Shown piece after piece: positions 55,385 to 64,000 of a stretch of 64,000 nt of DNA. This DNA comes from Marinifilum flexuosum (GTDB lineage: Bacteria; Bacteroidota; Bacteroidia; Bacteroidales; Marinifilaceae): NCBI RefSeq assembly GCF_003610555.1, contig NZ_RAPQ01000008.1, forward strand, positions 736,490 to 800,489, written 5' to 3'. The position numbers were made by a program, and so were the translations under genes. The first letter of the stretch is position 1; each line of letters begins with the position of its first letter. The notes under the pieces were generated by a model. It was given only the letters and a program-made list of their open reading frames with translations. It was not told the DNA's origin and did not search any database.

Positions 55385-55828
55385 ATGGAAATTAAAATTG
55401 ACACCAGTGATTTTAACATTCGACTATACAAGGATGTTGTATACCTAAAGGTTGTAGGGATGCAGGATCAGGAGGCCGTTGATTTTTTTATCAAAGCAAT
55501 TGATGATATGCTTGAAAAGTATCCGAATAAGAACTTTTCATCAATTTGTGATCTCACAGAATTAATTCTTTCCAGTCCAAAACTTGCACGACAGGTTAAT
55601 GGGGCAATCAAAAAAATAAGTAGTTCCCTTAATTATGAGTACAATGCGGTAATTGTTCAAGCTAAATTTTTACAAATTGTTCAAGCCTACATATTTACAT
55701 TTTATATGAACAACACCAATGTAAAAACACAAGTGTTTAGAGATGTACAAAAAGCATTTCATTGGTTGGATGAGAAAGGGTATCATACGGAAGAATTGAA
55801 AGAATTTCTATTGATTCAATCAAAATAA
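55385..55828 (+). CDS. STAS/SpoIIAA-like protein of unknown function
   Basis: 147 residues, no signal peptide or membrane helix. Strand-helix pattern starting RLYKDVVYLKVVGMQDQEAVDFFIKAID followed by SICDLTELILSSPK and AVIVQAKFLQIVQAYIF resembles the SpoIIAA-like/STAS fold used in anti-anti-sigma and lipid-binding proteins. The match is by pattern only. Confidence 0.6.
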   Translation: MEIKIDTSDFNIRLYKDVVYLKVVGMQDQEAVDFFIKAIDDMLEKYPNKNFSSICDLTELILSSPKLARQVNGAIKKISSSLNYEYNAVIVQAKFLQIVQAYIFTFYMNNTNVKTQVFRDVQKAFHWLDEKGYHTEELKEFLLIQSK

Positions 55829-55866
55829 AAGCCGATAATTAATGTGAAATTATCGGCTTTTATTTT
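55822..55866. terminator. bidirectional terminator with 19-bp perfect stem
   Basis: AAAATAAAAGCCGATAATT at 55822-55840 pairs perfectly with 55848-55866 around a 7-nt loop; A and T runs on both sides let it terminate the STAS-like gene and the convergent TlpA gene. It overlaps the stop codon of the former. Confidence 0.9.
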
Positions 55867-55883
55867 ATGTAGGTTTCTTGTTA

Positions 55884-56420
55884 TTATTTTTTCATGTACT
55901 GATGAAGAAAATTGTCCAAGTTAGCTCCTCTAAGGTTTTTTGCAAGAATAATACCATTGCCATCAATAAGGAAATTGGCCGGAATGGAATTAATTCCAAA
56001 CTTGTTGGAAGTAGGAGAGTGCCATCCTTTTAATTCACTTACGTGATATTTCCAATTCAATTTATCTTTAGAAATGGCTGCTTTCCAGCTGGCTAATTTT
56101 TTATCCAAAGAAAAGCTATAGATTTCGAATCCACTACCGTTTTTAAATTCGGCGTTTTTAAATTGATTGTAAGCATTTATAAGAATTGGATTTTCTGCTC
56201 TACATGGAGGACACCACGATGCCCAAAAATCAACCAATACAACTTTGCCTTTTAAATCACTTAATTTTAAGTTTTTTCCATCAATTGATTTTGCAACAAT
56301 ATCAGGAAGTTTATCTCCAACATTAAAGCCTTCTTTGGCTCCTTTCGATTTATCGCCTGCATAGGCTGAAATTGAGAATAAAAATGCCAGCAGTAGAAAT
56401 GTATATTTAAACTTTTTCAT
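55884..56420 (-). CDS. TlpA-type thiol-disulfide oxidoreductase
   Basis: 178 residues with a signal peptide (about 4-21). Thioredoxin fold with intact WASWCPPCRAE (Cys about 73 and 76) and IPANFLIDGNG with the cis-Pro. Periplasmic reductant for cytochrome c maturation or envelope disulfides. It has both cysteines, unlike the related domains at 36820-38226 and 42994-44121. Confidence 0.92.
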   Translation of the reverse strand: MKKFKYTFLLLAFLFSISAYAGDKSKGAKEGFNVGDKLPDIVAKSIDGKNLKLSDLKGKVVLVDFWASWCPPCRAENPILINAYNQFKNAEFKNGSGFEIYSFSLDKKLASWKAAISKDKLNWKYHVSELKGWHSPTSNKFGINSIPANFLIDGNGIILAKNLRGANLDNFLHQYMKK

Positions 56421-56505
56421 ACGTATTTTAATTAACCATTAATAATCTGTCTAATTTGTAGAACCAAAATAGATATATCCAATTATTTAAACTGTTAAAG
56501 AATAG

Positions 56506-57816
56506 TTAATTAACAATTCTTTTGATATTTGCTCCAATGGCATTCAATCTTAAATCGATGTTTTCGTACCCCCTGTCAATTTGGTCGATATTGTGAATTG
56601 TACTCTTTCCTTCGGCCGATAAAGCGGCAATTAATAAGGCAACTCCTGCACGAATATCAGGTGATACCATGGTGGTTGGGCGCAATTGGTTTTCCTGGTT
56701 TAAGCCAATTACAGTGGCACGGTGTGGATCACAAAGAATGATTTGTGCACCCATGTCAATTAACTTATCCGTAAAGAACAAACGACTTTCGAACATTTTT
56801 TGGTGAATCAATACGCTTCCTTTGGCTTGTGTGGCAACCACAAGGAAAACACTCAATAAATCAGGTGTAAGTCCAGGCCAAGGAGCATCAGCAACAGTTA
56901 GAATCGAACCGTCGATAAAGGTATCGATTTCGTAATTTTCCTGTTTAGGGATAAAAATATCATCTCCTCTAAGTTCCATTTTTATTCCTAGTCGTTTAAA
57001 GGCATCAGGAATCATTCCCAACTCTTTATAGGCAACATCTTTAATGATAATTTCAGATTTTGTCATGGCAGCTAAACCAATAAAACTACCAATTTCAATC
57101 ATATCTGGCAGAATTTTGTGTTCGCACCCACCTAGTTTTTGAACGCCTTCAATCTCGAGCAGGTTAGAGCCAACACCAGTTATTTTTGCTCCCATCGAAA
57201 TTAACATTCTACACAATTGCTGAATGTATGGTTCACATGCTGCATTGTAAATGGTAGTAGTTCCTTCGGCCAAAACAGCAGCCATAATGATATTGGCTGT
57301 TCCGGTAACCGATGCTTCATCAAGAAGCATATAGGTTCCTTTTAGTTTTTTTGCTTCAACACGATAAAAGTTTTCACCTTGATTAAAATTGAATACTGCC
57401 CCTAGCTTTTGGAATCCAATAAAGTGGGTGTCTAATCTTCTGCGACCAATTTTATCACCACCAGGGCGAGGAATGTATCCTTTTCCAAATCGAGCCAAAA
57501 GAGGCCCGATAATCATGATGGAGCCACGAAGCGAAGATCCTTTTTTAACAAATTCAGGCGAATTTAAATATTCTAAATCTACATTTTCGGCTTTAAAAGT
57601 ATAACTGTTCTTTGATTCTTGAGAAACCTGAACTCCTAAATCTGATAAAAGTTCGATTAATTTATTTACATCAAGAATGTTGGGTATGTTATGAATTGTA
57701 ACTTTTTCGTCAGTTAATAATGTTGCACAAAGAATTTGTAAAGCTTCATTCTTTGCTCCCTGTGGAGTTAGTTCACCTTTTAGTGGTTGACCTCCAATTA
57801 TTTCGAAAGTGCTCAT
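56506..57816 (-). CDS. murA: UDP-GlcNAc 1-carboxyvinyltransferase MurA with Asp in place of the catalytic Cys
   Basis: 436 residues, full length. Lys22-Asn23 (GAKNEAL) and Arg97 (SSLRGSI) of the substrate site are present. The catalytic loop reads RPGGDKIGRR, so Asp121 replaces the Cys115 of Escherichia coli MurA that transfers enolpyruvate protons and is alkylated by fosfomycin. Cys-to-Asp MurA, as in Mycobacterium and Chlamydia, is active but fosfomycin-insensitive. First step of peptidoglycan synthesis. Confidence 0.96.
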   Translation of the reverse strand: MSTFEIIGGQPLKGELTPQGAKNEALQILCATLLTDEKVTIHNIPNILDVNKLIELLSDLGVQVSQESKNSYTFKAENVDLEYLNSPEFVKKGSSLRGSIMIIGPLLARFGKGYIPRPGGDKIGRRRLDTHFIGFQKLGAVFNFNQGENFYRVEAKKLKGTYMLLDEASVTGTANIIMAAVLAEGTTTIYNAACEPYIQQLCRMLISMGAKITGVGSNLLEIEGVQKLGGCEHKILPDMIEIGSFIGLAAMTKSEIIIKDVAYKELGMIPDAFKRLGIKMELRGDDIFIPKQENYEIDTFIDGSILTVADAPWPGLTPDLLSVFLVVATQAKGSVLIHQKMFESRLFFTDKLIDMGAQIILCDPHRATVIGLNQENQLRPTTMVSPDIRAGVALLIAALSAEGKSTIHNIDQIDRGYENIDLRLNAIGANIKRIVN

Positions 57817-57900
57817 TTGGTCTGTGTTTTGGTGTGAATGATAGCTTAAAGATAACCATAAAAGCGAAGGAAAAAACGGAAATATTAAGCTTGTTGAATA

Positions 57901-57928
57901 AAAAAACCGGTTAAAAAACCGGTTTTTT
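57901..57928. terminator. AACCGGTT hairpin after the DUF4290 gene
   Basis: AAAAAACCGGTT and AACCGGTTTTTT pair as a 12-bp stem around four A; T runs on both strands. It ends the DUF4290 gene on the minus strand, upstream of murA. Confidence 0.85.
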
Positions 57929-57932
57929 GTAA

Positions 57933-58562
57933 TTATCTATTTTTATTGTGTTTGCGATGATCGTTGCGATGTCCGCCAGTATGCTTTTTACGTGGCTTAT
58001 TTTTCTGTGAGAAATCTTTATCTCTGGCTTCGCGTAACTTCAATTCTTCAGGAATTGTAAGTTGTCCCTCAGAAAGCTCCACAATATCTTGAAAAATCTT
58101 ATCATCAGGTACACTGTCCTTGTTCCAGTTGATGAAAGACTTTTTCATATGATTTGCAATCATTAAAATCAAAGCATCTTTTTCCTTTTGTTCTTCAATT
58201 TCGATTGCCTTAGCAATTAAAGATTCAATTGTTTTACCGTAGTGGCGGTACTTAATTCGTTCGTTTTTATATGGAACCTTTTGTGGTTTCTCAGATAATT
58301 TTTCTTTTGTAGGAGTTTCAAAAGGAGAATCAATATCCAATTTAAAATCCGACATCAAAGCAAGATGGTCCCAAAGTTTATGTCTGAAATCGCTAACATC
58401 TCTTAGGTGTGGATACATGTTACCCATAACAGCGATAATGCTTTTGGCTACTTTATTTCTTTCGTCTCTGTCTTCCACAGTTAGAGCAAAGTCAACCATT
58501 TTCTGAACGTTTCGCCCATATTCAGGAAGTACAAGGTGTTTCCTGTTCGAATTGTAATCCAT
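57933..58562 (-). CDS. DUF4290 family protein
   Basis: 209 residues. Typical DUF4290 opening (MDYNSNRKHLVLPEYGRNVQKM) and central region (FRHKLWDHLALMSDFKLDIDSPFE), with a C-terminal tail very rich in Lys, His and Arg. This family is confined to Bacteroidota as far as I know; function unknown. Soluble and cytoplasmic. Confidence 0.9.
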   Translation of the reverse strand: MDYNSNRKHLVLPEYGRNVQKMVDFALTVEDRDERNKVAKSIIAVMGNMYPHLRDVSDFRHKLWDHLALMSDFKLDIDSPFETPTKEKLSEKPQKVPYKNERIKYRHYGKTIESLIAKAIEIEEQKEKDALILMIANHMKKSFINWNKDSVPDDKIFQDIVELSEGQLTIPEELKLREARDKDFSQKNKPRKKHTGGHRNDHRKHNKNR

Positions 58563-58822
58563 TTATTTAGTTGTGTTAATTACGGTAATCAATTTCTATT
58601 ATATAAAAGGTAATCTGCGTTAATTCAACACAATACATACCAAAATAAAATTGAAGTCTGTTTCTTAATAATTCGTAGTGACTATTTCTGATTTGTCGCT
58701 TATTTTAATGAAGTAAATAAGAATTTTAAACGTTTCGTTTTTGGTAATCGACAAACTTAGAAAGTCTTAGAACTCATTGCAAATGTATATGTTTTCTTTA
58801 ATCATTACAAATTGTGAGAGAA

Positions 58823-61141
58823 TTATCCTACAATTTTAAGTTTCGCAAATTTAAGTAGCAATTGCTTTTGTCCAACGGTTTTAAAGAATACGGTTGCTTT
58901 AATATTCGGTTTACTTCCTTCCAGTTGTAACACTTTTCCTTTTCCAAATCGTTGGTGTTCAACTACCATTCCTGGTTGGATTGAATCAGGATCCGAAGGG
59001 GTGAAGTTTGGATCGACGTTTTGATTGCTACTTTGCTTGATACGTGAAACTGGCTGATTTAGTTTGGGTTTAGCCGAAAAACTTCTTTTTTGTTGAAATC
59101 TACTTGGTGAATTAGGAACTTCGAATTCAGTTGTACTTTGGTAATTGTCACGACCATTTCCTGAGAATTCTGGTTCTTGTTCATATGTATATTCAACAAA
59201 CCTTTCGTCAATTTCACGAATAAATCTACTTGGTCGGGGATAACTCATATTTCCCCATTTGTATCTCGATTTCGCGAACGAAAGAGTTGCTTTTTTCTCC
59301 GCACGGGTTAAGGCCACATAAAACAATCTTCGTTCTTCTTCAAGCTCTTGTTGGGTGCTTGTAGCCATTTGCGAAGGAAACAGTTCCTCTTCCAAGCCTA
59401 CAATGTACAAGTATGGAAATTCCAGACCTTTTGCTGAGTGAATGGTCATCAAGGTCACCTTATCTCGATCTTCATCTTTTTCATTATCCTGATCGGTTAA
59501 CAAGGCCACATCTTCCAAAAAGTTTGGCAAATGCAATTCGCGCCCTTCTTCCAAAGCATTTTGTGTAAATTCCTGTATACCATTCAATAATTCCTGGATA
59601 TTTTCATGTCTAGATACGCCTTCAGGAGATCTGTCATTGTACAATTCTTTTATGATTCCGGTTGAGTTGGCAATATTGTTGGCCAAATCGAAAGCGGTTT
59701 CAGTTGCCAATTGAGCTTGAAAGCCTTTTATCAAATTGGTAAACTTTGCAATTTTTGAGATTGTACCTGCATTCAATCCATAAGGACGCTCATGTAAGCC
59801 GCATATAATATCCCACATGCTAAGCACATTTTGAGATGCAGCATCTTGCAGTTTAGCAATTGTGGTGGCACCAATTCCACGTTTCGGATAATTAATCACC
59901 CTTTTTATAGCCTCTTCGTCGTGCGGATTTACAGCCATTCTACAATAGGCCAAAAGGTCTTTAATCTCCTTGCGTTGATAGAAAGATAATCCACCATAAA
60001 TTTTATAAGGCAGGTTCAGTTTTCGCAAGGACTCCTCGAAAATCCTCGATTGAGCATTGGTACGATATAAAATTGCAAAATCCTGATATGCACAATGCGA
60101 ACGCATTCTGGTTTCGAAAATGTCATTCGTAATCAAGTAACCTTCTTCATGATCGGTTAAAGCTTTTACAATTTTGATTTTATCACCTTCTTCATTATCC
60201 GAAAATGATTCTTTTTGAATCTGACCTTTGTTCTTATGGATAATGCTATTGGCAGCATTTACAATATTCTGAGTAGAACGGTAATTCTGTTCCAGTTTGT
60301 ATAGTTGGTAGTTTGGATAATCGTTTCTAAAGTTTAGGATGTTTTCAATTTTGGCACCACGGAAAGAGTAAATACTCTGTGCATCGTCGCCCACAACGCA
60401 TACATTCTTGTGTTGTTCAGCCAATTTTTTCACAATTAAATATTGTGCGTAATTGGTATCTTGGTACTCATCTACCAATACGTATTTAAACTTATCCTGA
60501 TACTTGGCCAATATTTCCGGAAAATCTCGGAATAGGATGTTGGTTTGCAAAAGCAAATCATCAAAATCCATTGCATTGGCCTGTTTACATCTTTGAGAAT
60601 ATCTACTGTAGATTTCTGAGATCCTTGGTTTTCTTGCTTCTGCATCAGCTTTTTGAGCTTTGGCGTTGTTGGCGTAGGCTGCAGATGTCACCAGGTTATT
60701 TTTAGCCGATGAAATGCGATTCTGTACTTCGTTAGGTTTGTATACCTTATCATCTAACTGCATTTCTTTAATTATGGCACGATAAAGATTACGCGAATCT
60801 TGAGTGTCGTAAATGGTAAAGTTGGAATCGAAACCTAAATGTTCAGCCTCGTATCTTAAAATTCTTGAAAAAATAGAGTGGAATGTTCCCATCCATAAGC
60901 TTTGAGCCTGCTCTTGTCCAACCACATTGGCAATTCTGTCTTTCATTTCGCGAGCCGCCTTGTTGGTAAACGTTAAGGCCAAAACCGAATAAGGACGAAC
61001 ACCCTGATTCAACAAGTGAGCAATTCTGTAGGTAAGTACTCTGGTCTTACCCGATCCGGCACCAGCAATTACAAGCGATGGTCCGGTGTAATTTTCAACA
61101 GCTTCTTTCTGAACAGGGTTTAACTCATTCAAATATTCCAT
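58823..61141 (-). CDS. UvrD/PcrA family DNA helicase
   Basis: 772 residues. Superfamily 1A motifs: Walker A AGAGSGKT (26-33), LTFTNKAAREM, VDEYQDTNYAQY (motif II), GDDAQSIYSFRGA (motif III), LEQNYRSTQNI (motif IV), TIHSAKGLEFPYLYIVGLEEELFP (V) and VALTRAEKKATLSF (VI). Likely PcrA/UvrD, acting in repair and replication restart. The C-terminus (KGKVLQLEG) is the usual Tudor-like RNA polymerase-binding end. Confidence 0.96.
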   Translation of the reverse strand: MEYLNELNPVQKEAVENYTGPSLVIAGAGSGKTRVLTYRIAHLLNQGVRPYSVLALTFTNKAAREMKDRIANVVGQEQAQSLWMGTFHSIFSRILRYEAEHLGFDSNFTIYDTQDSRNLYRAIIKEMQLDDKVYKPNEVQNRISSAKNNLVTSAAYANNAKAQKADAEARKPRISEIYSRYSQRCKQANAMDFDDLLLQTNILFRDFPEILAKYQDKFKYVLVDEYQDTNYAQYLIVKKLAEQHKNVCVVGDDAQSIYSFRGAKIENILNFRNDYPNYQLYKLEQNYRSTQNIVNAANSIIHKNKGQIQKESFSDNEEGDKIKIVKALTDHEEGYLITNDIFETRMRSHCAYQDFAILYRTNAQSRIFEESLRKLNLPYKIYGGLSFYQRKEIKDLLAYCRMAVNPHDEEAIKRVINYPKRGIGATTIAKLQDAASQNVLSMWDIICGLHERPYGLNAGTISKIAKFTNLIKGFQAQLATETAFDLANNIANSTGIIKELYNDRSPEGVSRHENIQELLNGIQEFTQNALEEGRELHLPNFLEDVALLTDQDNEKDEDRDKVTLMTIHSAKGLEFPYLYIVGLEEELFPSQMATSTQQELEEERRLFYVALTRAEKKATLSFAKSRYKWGNMSYPRPSRFIREIDERFVEYTYEQEPEFSGNGRDNYQSTTEFEVPNSPSRFQQKRSFSAKPKLNQPVSRIKQSSNQNVDPNFTPSDPDSIQPGMVVEHQRFGKGKVLQLEGSKPNIKATVFFKTVGQKQLLLKFAKLKIVG

Positions 61142-61405
61142 TCTAACAATTCTTTATCTGTAAATTTCAAGTGTCAAAAATAACACTTGTATATTAATAT
61201 TGAATTCTTTTTGAGAATTAAGACTTAAGTTATACCATTTATTGAGGAAAAACAGTCTTGGTATAATGCCGATAGATATTTAAAACTCAATAATAAACCT
61301 AGCGAAATTATTGAGAAATTTAAATACTTATCGGTATTAATTGCTTAATATGGAAAAAACGGCTTAATTTTTTTTAATATTGTAAATCAAGATAAGCTAA
61401 ATTAA

Positions 61406-62758
61406 ATGTCCCAAATAAAGATGATAATCAAATCCGATTTTAGATATTCCATTAAGTTTCTTTTTGCTTTTGTTGTAATGTTTTCTGCGATTTTAATGGA
61501 GAAAGCAAATGCACAGATATCTGCCGGGAAGGCAAGTTATAGAACTCTAACAGAGTATACCAGCACAGCAAACGATTCAGTTTTTGTGTTTTGTGATAAT
61601 ATAGGAACAGGTGTTGGTGAATTGAGAGCTGATTCTCCTGATGGTACAAATGGATGGGCATTTGCCTGGACGAAATGGGATGCCACTGTCAATGATTTTA
61701 CCATCAATTTGGTTACGGAAGCAAATCAGAGTTTCTCCATATTGTCAAATCTAACAGATGGAAGATATCGGGTAGTAATGTCTAAAAGTGGTGAAACCGA
61801 TGTTACAAGTATTGCATGGGTTTTAAATAATAGCAATGCAGACCCGGTTCTAACTTTTAGCCGAATGAATTGTGATGGGGTATATTTTGCAGGTTCATTT
61901 TCAAAGAAAGATTTGCAATATCAGGATGTTCCAAATGCAACCCAGATAAATGTAAAGGTTGATGATAGAGTGAGATTTTCTCTGCAAAGAAATGGAGAGG
62001 AGAAGCAAGGGACTCCATTTGTAGCTTATGACGGATCTGAGAAGGACCTTTTCGATAATGAAGCCTATGAAGGAGATGAAGCTTACCAGTTGGTTGTAAC
62101 AGATCAATATGGTTGTGAATTTACATCAAGTTCAATAATATCTAATACCTATGTGGTTAAAGCCGATTTTTTTGTTGATCCAAAGAAAGGTGAGGCTGCT
62201 CTAAAGGTGAAGTTTACAAATAACTCTATCAACGCTACTGATTATAACTGGTATTTGTATCAGGATCCTGAAAGGGTTCCTGAAGATGTAACTGATGATG
62301 AAGATCGTTTATTGACAGATGGTGTTTTAACAACTGAAGATAAAGATCCGTTTGAATTTACTTACAAGCATCCAGGAAAGTATCAAGTCAAATTGATTGT
62401 GAAGTCTAATAAAGGACCTGAGGAATGTATTGATGAAATGATGCTAAGTACTCCAATTATGGTCGATACCTCTTTGGTTCAAGTTCCGAATGTATTTACC
62501 CCAAATGGCGATGGTAGGAATGACATTTGGAAAGTTAAGACTCAATCCTTGTTTTTGGAAAGCTTTCATGCTATAGTTTTTAACCGATGGGGAAGAGTTC
62601 TGTATGAATGGAGAAATCCGGAAGATGGTTGGAATGGAAAAGTAAATGGGAAAATGGCTACACCAGGAACCTATTTTTATGTGATTACGGCTGTAGGAAG
62701 AGAAGAACCTCAAAAAAAATATACCAAGAAAGGTTCCTTTATGCTGATAAGGAAATAA
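61406..62758 (+). CDS. secreted PKD-domain protein with gliding-motility-associated C-terminal domain
   Basis: 450 residues. A signal peptide lies at about 15-36 (ending ANAQ); ATG 61421 is an alternative start. A central PKD-like domain (about 265-350; VKFTNNSINATDYNWYLY, FTYKHPGKYQVKLIV) is followed by the CHU/gliding-motility-associated C-terminal domain (VPNVFTPNGDGRNDIWKV to the end, about 365-450), which is the signal for secretion by the type IX system. Surface or secreted protein; no T9SS component is encoded here. Confidence 0.85.
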   Translation: MSQIKMIIKSDFRYSIKFLFAFVVMFSAILMEKANAQISAGKASYRTLTEYTSTANDSVFVFCDNIGTGVGELRADSPDGTNGWAFAWTKWDATVNDFTINLVTEANQSFSILSNLTDGRYRVVMSKSGETDVTSIAWVLNNSNADPVLTFSRMNCDGVYFAGSFSKKDLQYQDVPNATQINVKVDDRVRFSLQRNGEEKQGTPFVAYDGSEKDLFDNEAYEGDEAYQLVVTDQYGCEFTSSSIISNTYVVKADFFVDPKKGEAALKVKFTNNSINATDYNWYLYQDPERVPEDVTDDEDRLLTDGVLTTEDKDPFEFTYKHPGKYQVKLIVKSNKGPEECIDEMMLSTPIMVDTSLVQVPNVFTPNGDGRNDIWKVKTQSLFLESFHAIVFNRWGRVLYEWRNPEDGWNGKVNGKMATPGTYFYVITAVGREEPQKKYTKKGSFMLIRK

Positions 62759-62843
62759 TAAATACTTGACTTATTAAAAGAAAAGTCTAGACTTGTGATG
62801 AAATAGGTATGGGCTTTATTTTTATCTGGTCTTGATGTTTTTC

Positions 62844-62885
62844 AAAAAGGTCTTGACTTTCTTTTATAAGATCAAGACCTTTTTT
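62844..62885 (+). terminator. terminator after the gliding-motility-associated gene
   Basis: AAAAAGGTCTTGA pairs with TCAAGACCTTTTTT, a 13-bp stem with a 15-nt loop and a T run, downstream of the plus-strand gene. Confidence 0.85.
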
Positions 62886-62919
62886 ATTGTAATATTACAT
62901 TGAACAATTATTCTAAAAA

Positions 62920-62945
62920 AAACCGTCTCGGAACTGAGACGGTTT
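62920..62945 (-). terminator. terminator after the EF-G-like gene
   Basis: AAACCGTCTC and GAGACGGTTT pair (10 bp) around GGAACT; the minus strand continues as a T run. Two terminators therefore face each other in this convergent gap. Confidence 0.85.
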
Positions 62946-62968
62946 AAGGTATATACTTAAAAATACAA

Positions 62969-64000
62969 TTATGCTTCAGCTGTTTCTTCTTCGTAAGCAG
63001 CTAGTAATTCTTCCTGAACATCTCCTGGAACTTTTTCGTAGCCATCAAATTTCATAGAGAATTGAGCACGACCACCAGTTAACGAGCTTAATGAAGTTGA
63101 GTAACGATTCATTTCCTTCAATGGAACCTTAGCAAGAATCTTCTGGAATCCTTTTTCAGCTTCCATACCCATAATCATTGCTCTACGAGTTTGAAGATCA
63201 CTCATTACATCACCCATTCTGTCTTCAGGAACCAAAACTTCAACATCATAAATTGGCTCAAGAATTTTAGGACCAGCATTTTTAAATGCAGTACTAAATG
63301 CATGACGACCTGCAAGTTTAAATGAAATTTCATTTGAGTCTACCGCGTGCATTTTACCATCGTAAACCACAACGCGAATATCACGTGCATATGAACCGGT
63401 TAATGGACCTTCATCCATTTTTTCCATTACCCCTTTAAGTATGGCAGGTAAGAATCTGGTATCGATAGCTCCACCAACAATACAGTTACAGAAAACTAAT
63501 TTTCCACCCCAGTCTAGTTCGTGTTCTTCTGTACCTCTTAAATTCACTTTAAGTTCTTTGCCATTTACATTATACATTGTTGGATCTGGCATTCCTTCAG
63601 TGTAAGGCTCAATAATTATATGAACTTCACCAAATTGTCCAGACCCCCCTGATTGTTTTTTGTGGCGATAATCTGCCTGAGCAAGTTTGGTAATAGTTTC
63701 ACGATAAGGAATCTTAGGATCAAGGAATTCAATTTCCATCTTATCATTGTTCAACAATCTCCACCTTAATGTATTCATGTGGAATTCACCTTGTCCGTGA
63801 AGTATAATTTGTTTCAACTCTTTTGAATATTCTATAAGAATTGTTGGATCTTCTTCGTGAATACGATGTAACAATTCTCCTAACCTTTCTTCATCACCAT
63901 CTTCCTTGGCTTTTACAGCAGTTCTATATTTTGGTTCTGGGAATTCAATTTCTTTATATGTGAAATCACAATCCTTACAGTTTAAGGTATGATTGTTTTT
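62969..64000 (-). CDS. elongation factor G-like GTPase, C-terminal part (cut by window)
   Basis: The last ~344 residues of a translation-factor protein; the frame runs open to the window edge, so the start is outside (the TTG at 63874 is only an internal codon). Domains IV and V of EF-G are visible: QSGGSGQFGEVHIIIEP, LDWGGKLVFCNCIVGGAIDTRF, MDEGPLTGSYARDIRVVVYDG, SFKLAGRHAFSTAFKNAGP and the domain V end LKEMNRYSTSLSSLTGGRAQFSMKFDGYE. The sequence is closer to the second EF-G paralogue of Bacteroidota than to the main translocase; a CKDC pair before IEFPEP is unusual. The GTPase part is not visible. Confidence 0.85.
   Translation of the reverse strand, partial: KNNHTLNCKDCDFTYKEIEFPEPKYRTAVKAKEDGDEERLGELLHRIHEEDPTILIEYSKELKQIILHGQGEFHMNTLRWRLLNNDKMEIEFLDPKIPYRETITKLAQADYRHKKQSGGSGQFGEVHIIIEPYTEGMPDPTMYNVNGKELKVNLRGTEEHELDWGGKLVFCNCIVGGAIDTRFLPAILKGVMEKMDEGPLTGSYARDIRVVVYDGKMHAVDSNEISFKLAGRHAFSTAFKNAGPKILEPIYDVEVLVPEDRMGDVMSDLQTRRAMIMGMEAEKGFQKILAKVPLKEMNRYSTSLSSLTGGRAQFSMKFDGYEKVPGDVQEELLAAYEEETAEA

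Overview
The window looks like a chromosomal segment of a marine or gut-type member of the Bacteroidota, most likely order Marinilabiliales (Marinifilaceae or Prolixibacteraceae-like). This is inferred from content: an alternative complex III operon, an A2-type caa3 oxidase, a gliding-motility/type IX secretion C-terminal domain protein, a DUF4290 protein, a CarboxypepD_reg-type TonB receptor, the birA / rsfS-ftsH-cdsA neighbourhood, AT-rich DNA and an [FeFe]-hydrogenase maturase (HydF). I see no rRNA, tRNA, CRISPR array, transposase, integrase or phage gene.

Layout. 1-8990 (+): envelope proteins, namely an OmpA-like C-terminus cut by the window edge, secreted proteins of unknown function, a collagen-like lipoprotein, two paralogous secreted proteins, DUF805, a small beta-barrel, DUF3592 and a TIGR00266/AIM24 protein, closed by a terminator. 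9188-17200 (+): alternative complex III in the order actA-B-C-D-F-E. 17687-23294 (-): the converging terminal oxidase operon sco - coxA - coxC - coxD - coxB (with a fused cytochrome c) - heme O synthase - copper-type HMA lipoprotein. Together they form a quinol -> ACIII -> caa3 -> O2 chain. 23520-24261: a small cytochrome c lipoprotein facing a SEC-C protein. 24343-29642: SDR, CdsA, FtsH, RsfS and divergent BirA. 29721-33766 (-): a histidine-rich TonB receptor with a small His/Cys-rich secreted partner, an SRPBCC protein and PyrE. 33860-36649: NUDIX, a small membrane protein, a Crp/Fnr regulator and OsmC. 36820-42927 (-): a tight five-gene operon (SLC12-like transporter, BtuF-like binding protein without signal peptide, CoaD, serine hydrolase, thioredoxin-fold protein). 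42994-45391: a DUF4369/thioredoxin-like protein and a divergent saccharopine-dehydrogenase-like enzyme. 45809-50656 (-): a very tight operon ppx/gppA - sigma-54 response regulator without DNA-binding domain - aspartase-like lyase - hydF. 50881-55136 (-): ABC exporter pair, DnaJ and GrpE. 55385-61141: STAS-like protein, TlpA thioredoxin, MurA with Asp at the catalytic Cys position, DUF4290 and a UvrD/PcrA helicase. 61406-64000: a gliding-motility-associated protein and an EF-G-like translation factor cut by the window edge.

The most unusual structure is non-coding. Three of the eight convergent (3'-to-3') gene junctions carry degenerate tandem arrays with a period of 20-22 bp, about two helical turns, each with an unrelated consensus: palindromic TACCGACGGTA units at 17436-17551, GCGCAGCG units at 35034-35360 and TTTAACRTTGAAACCTCAGCT units at 45416-45792. 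No such array occurs in the co-directional or divergent gaps. The other five convergent junctions carry ordinary hairpin terminators instead. Three of the four gene-free stretches over 300 bases are these array junctions; the fourth (8932-9324) holds a terminator, a possible promoter and a possible 36-codon ORF upstream of actA.
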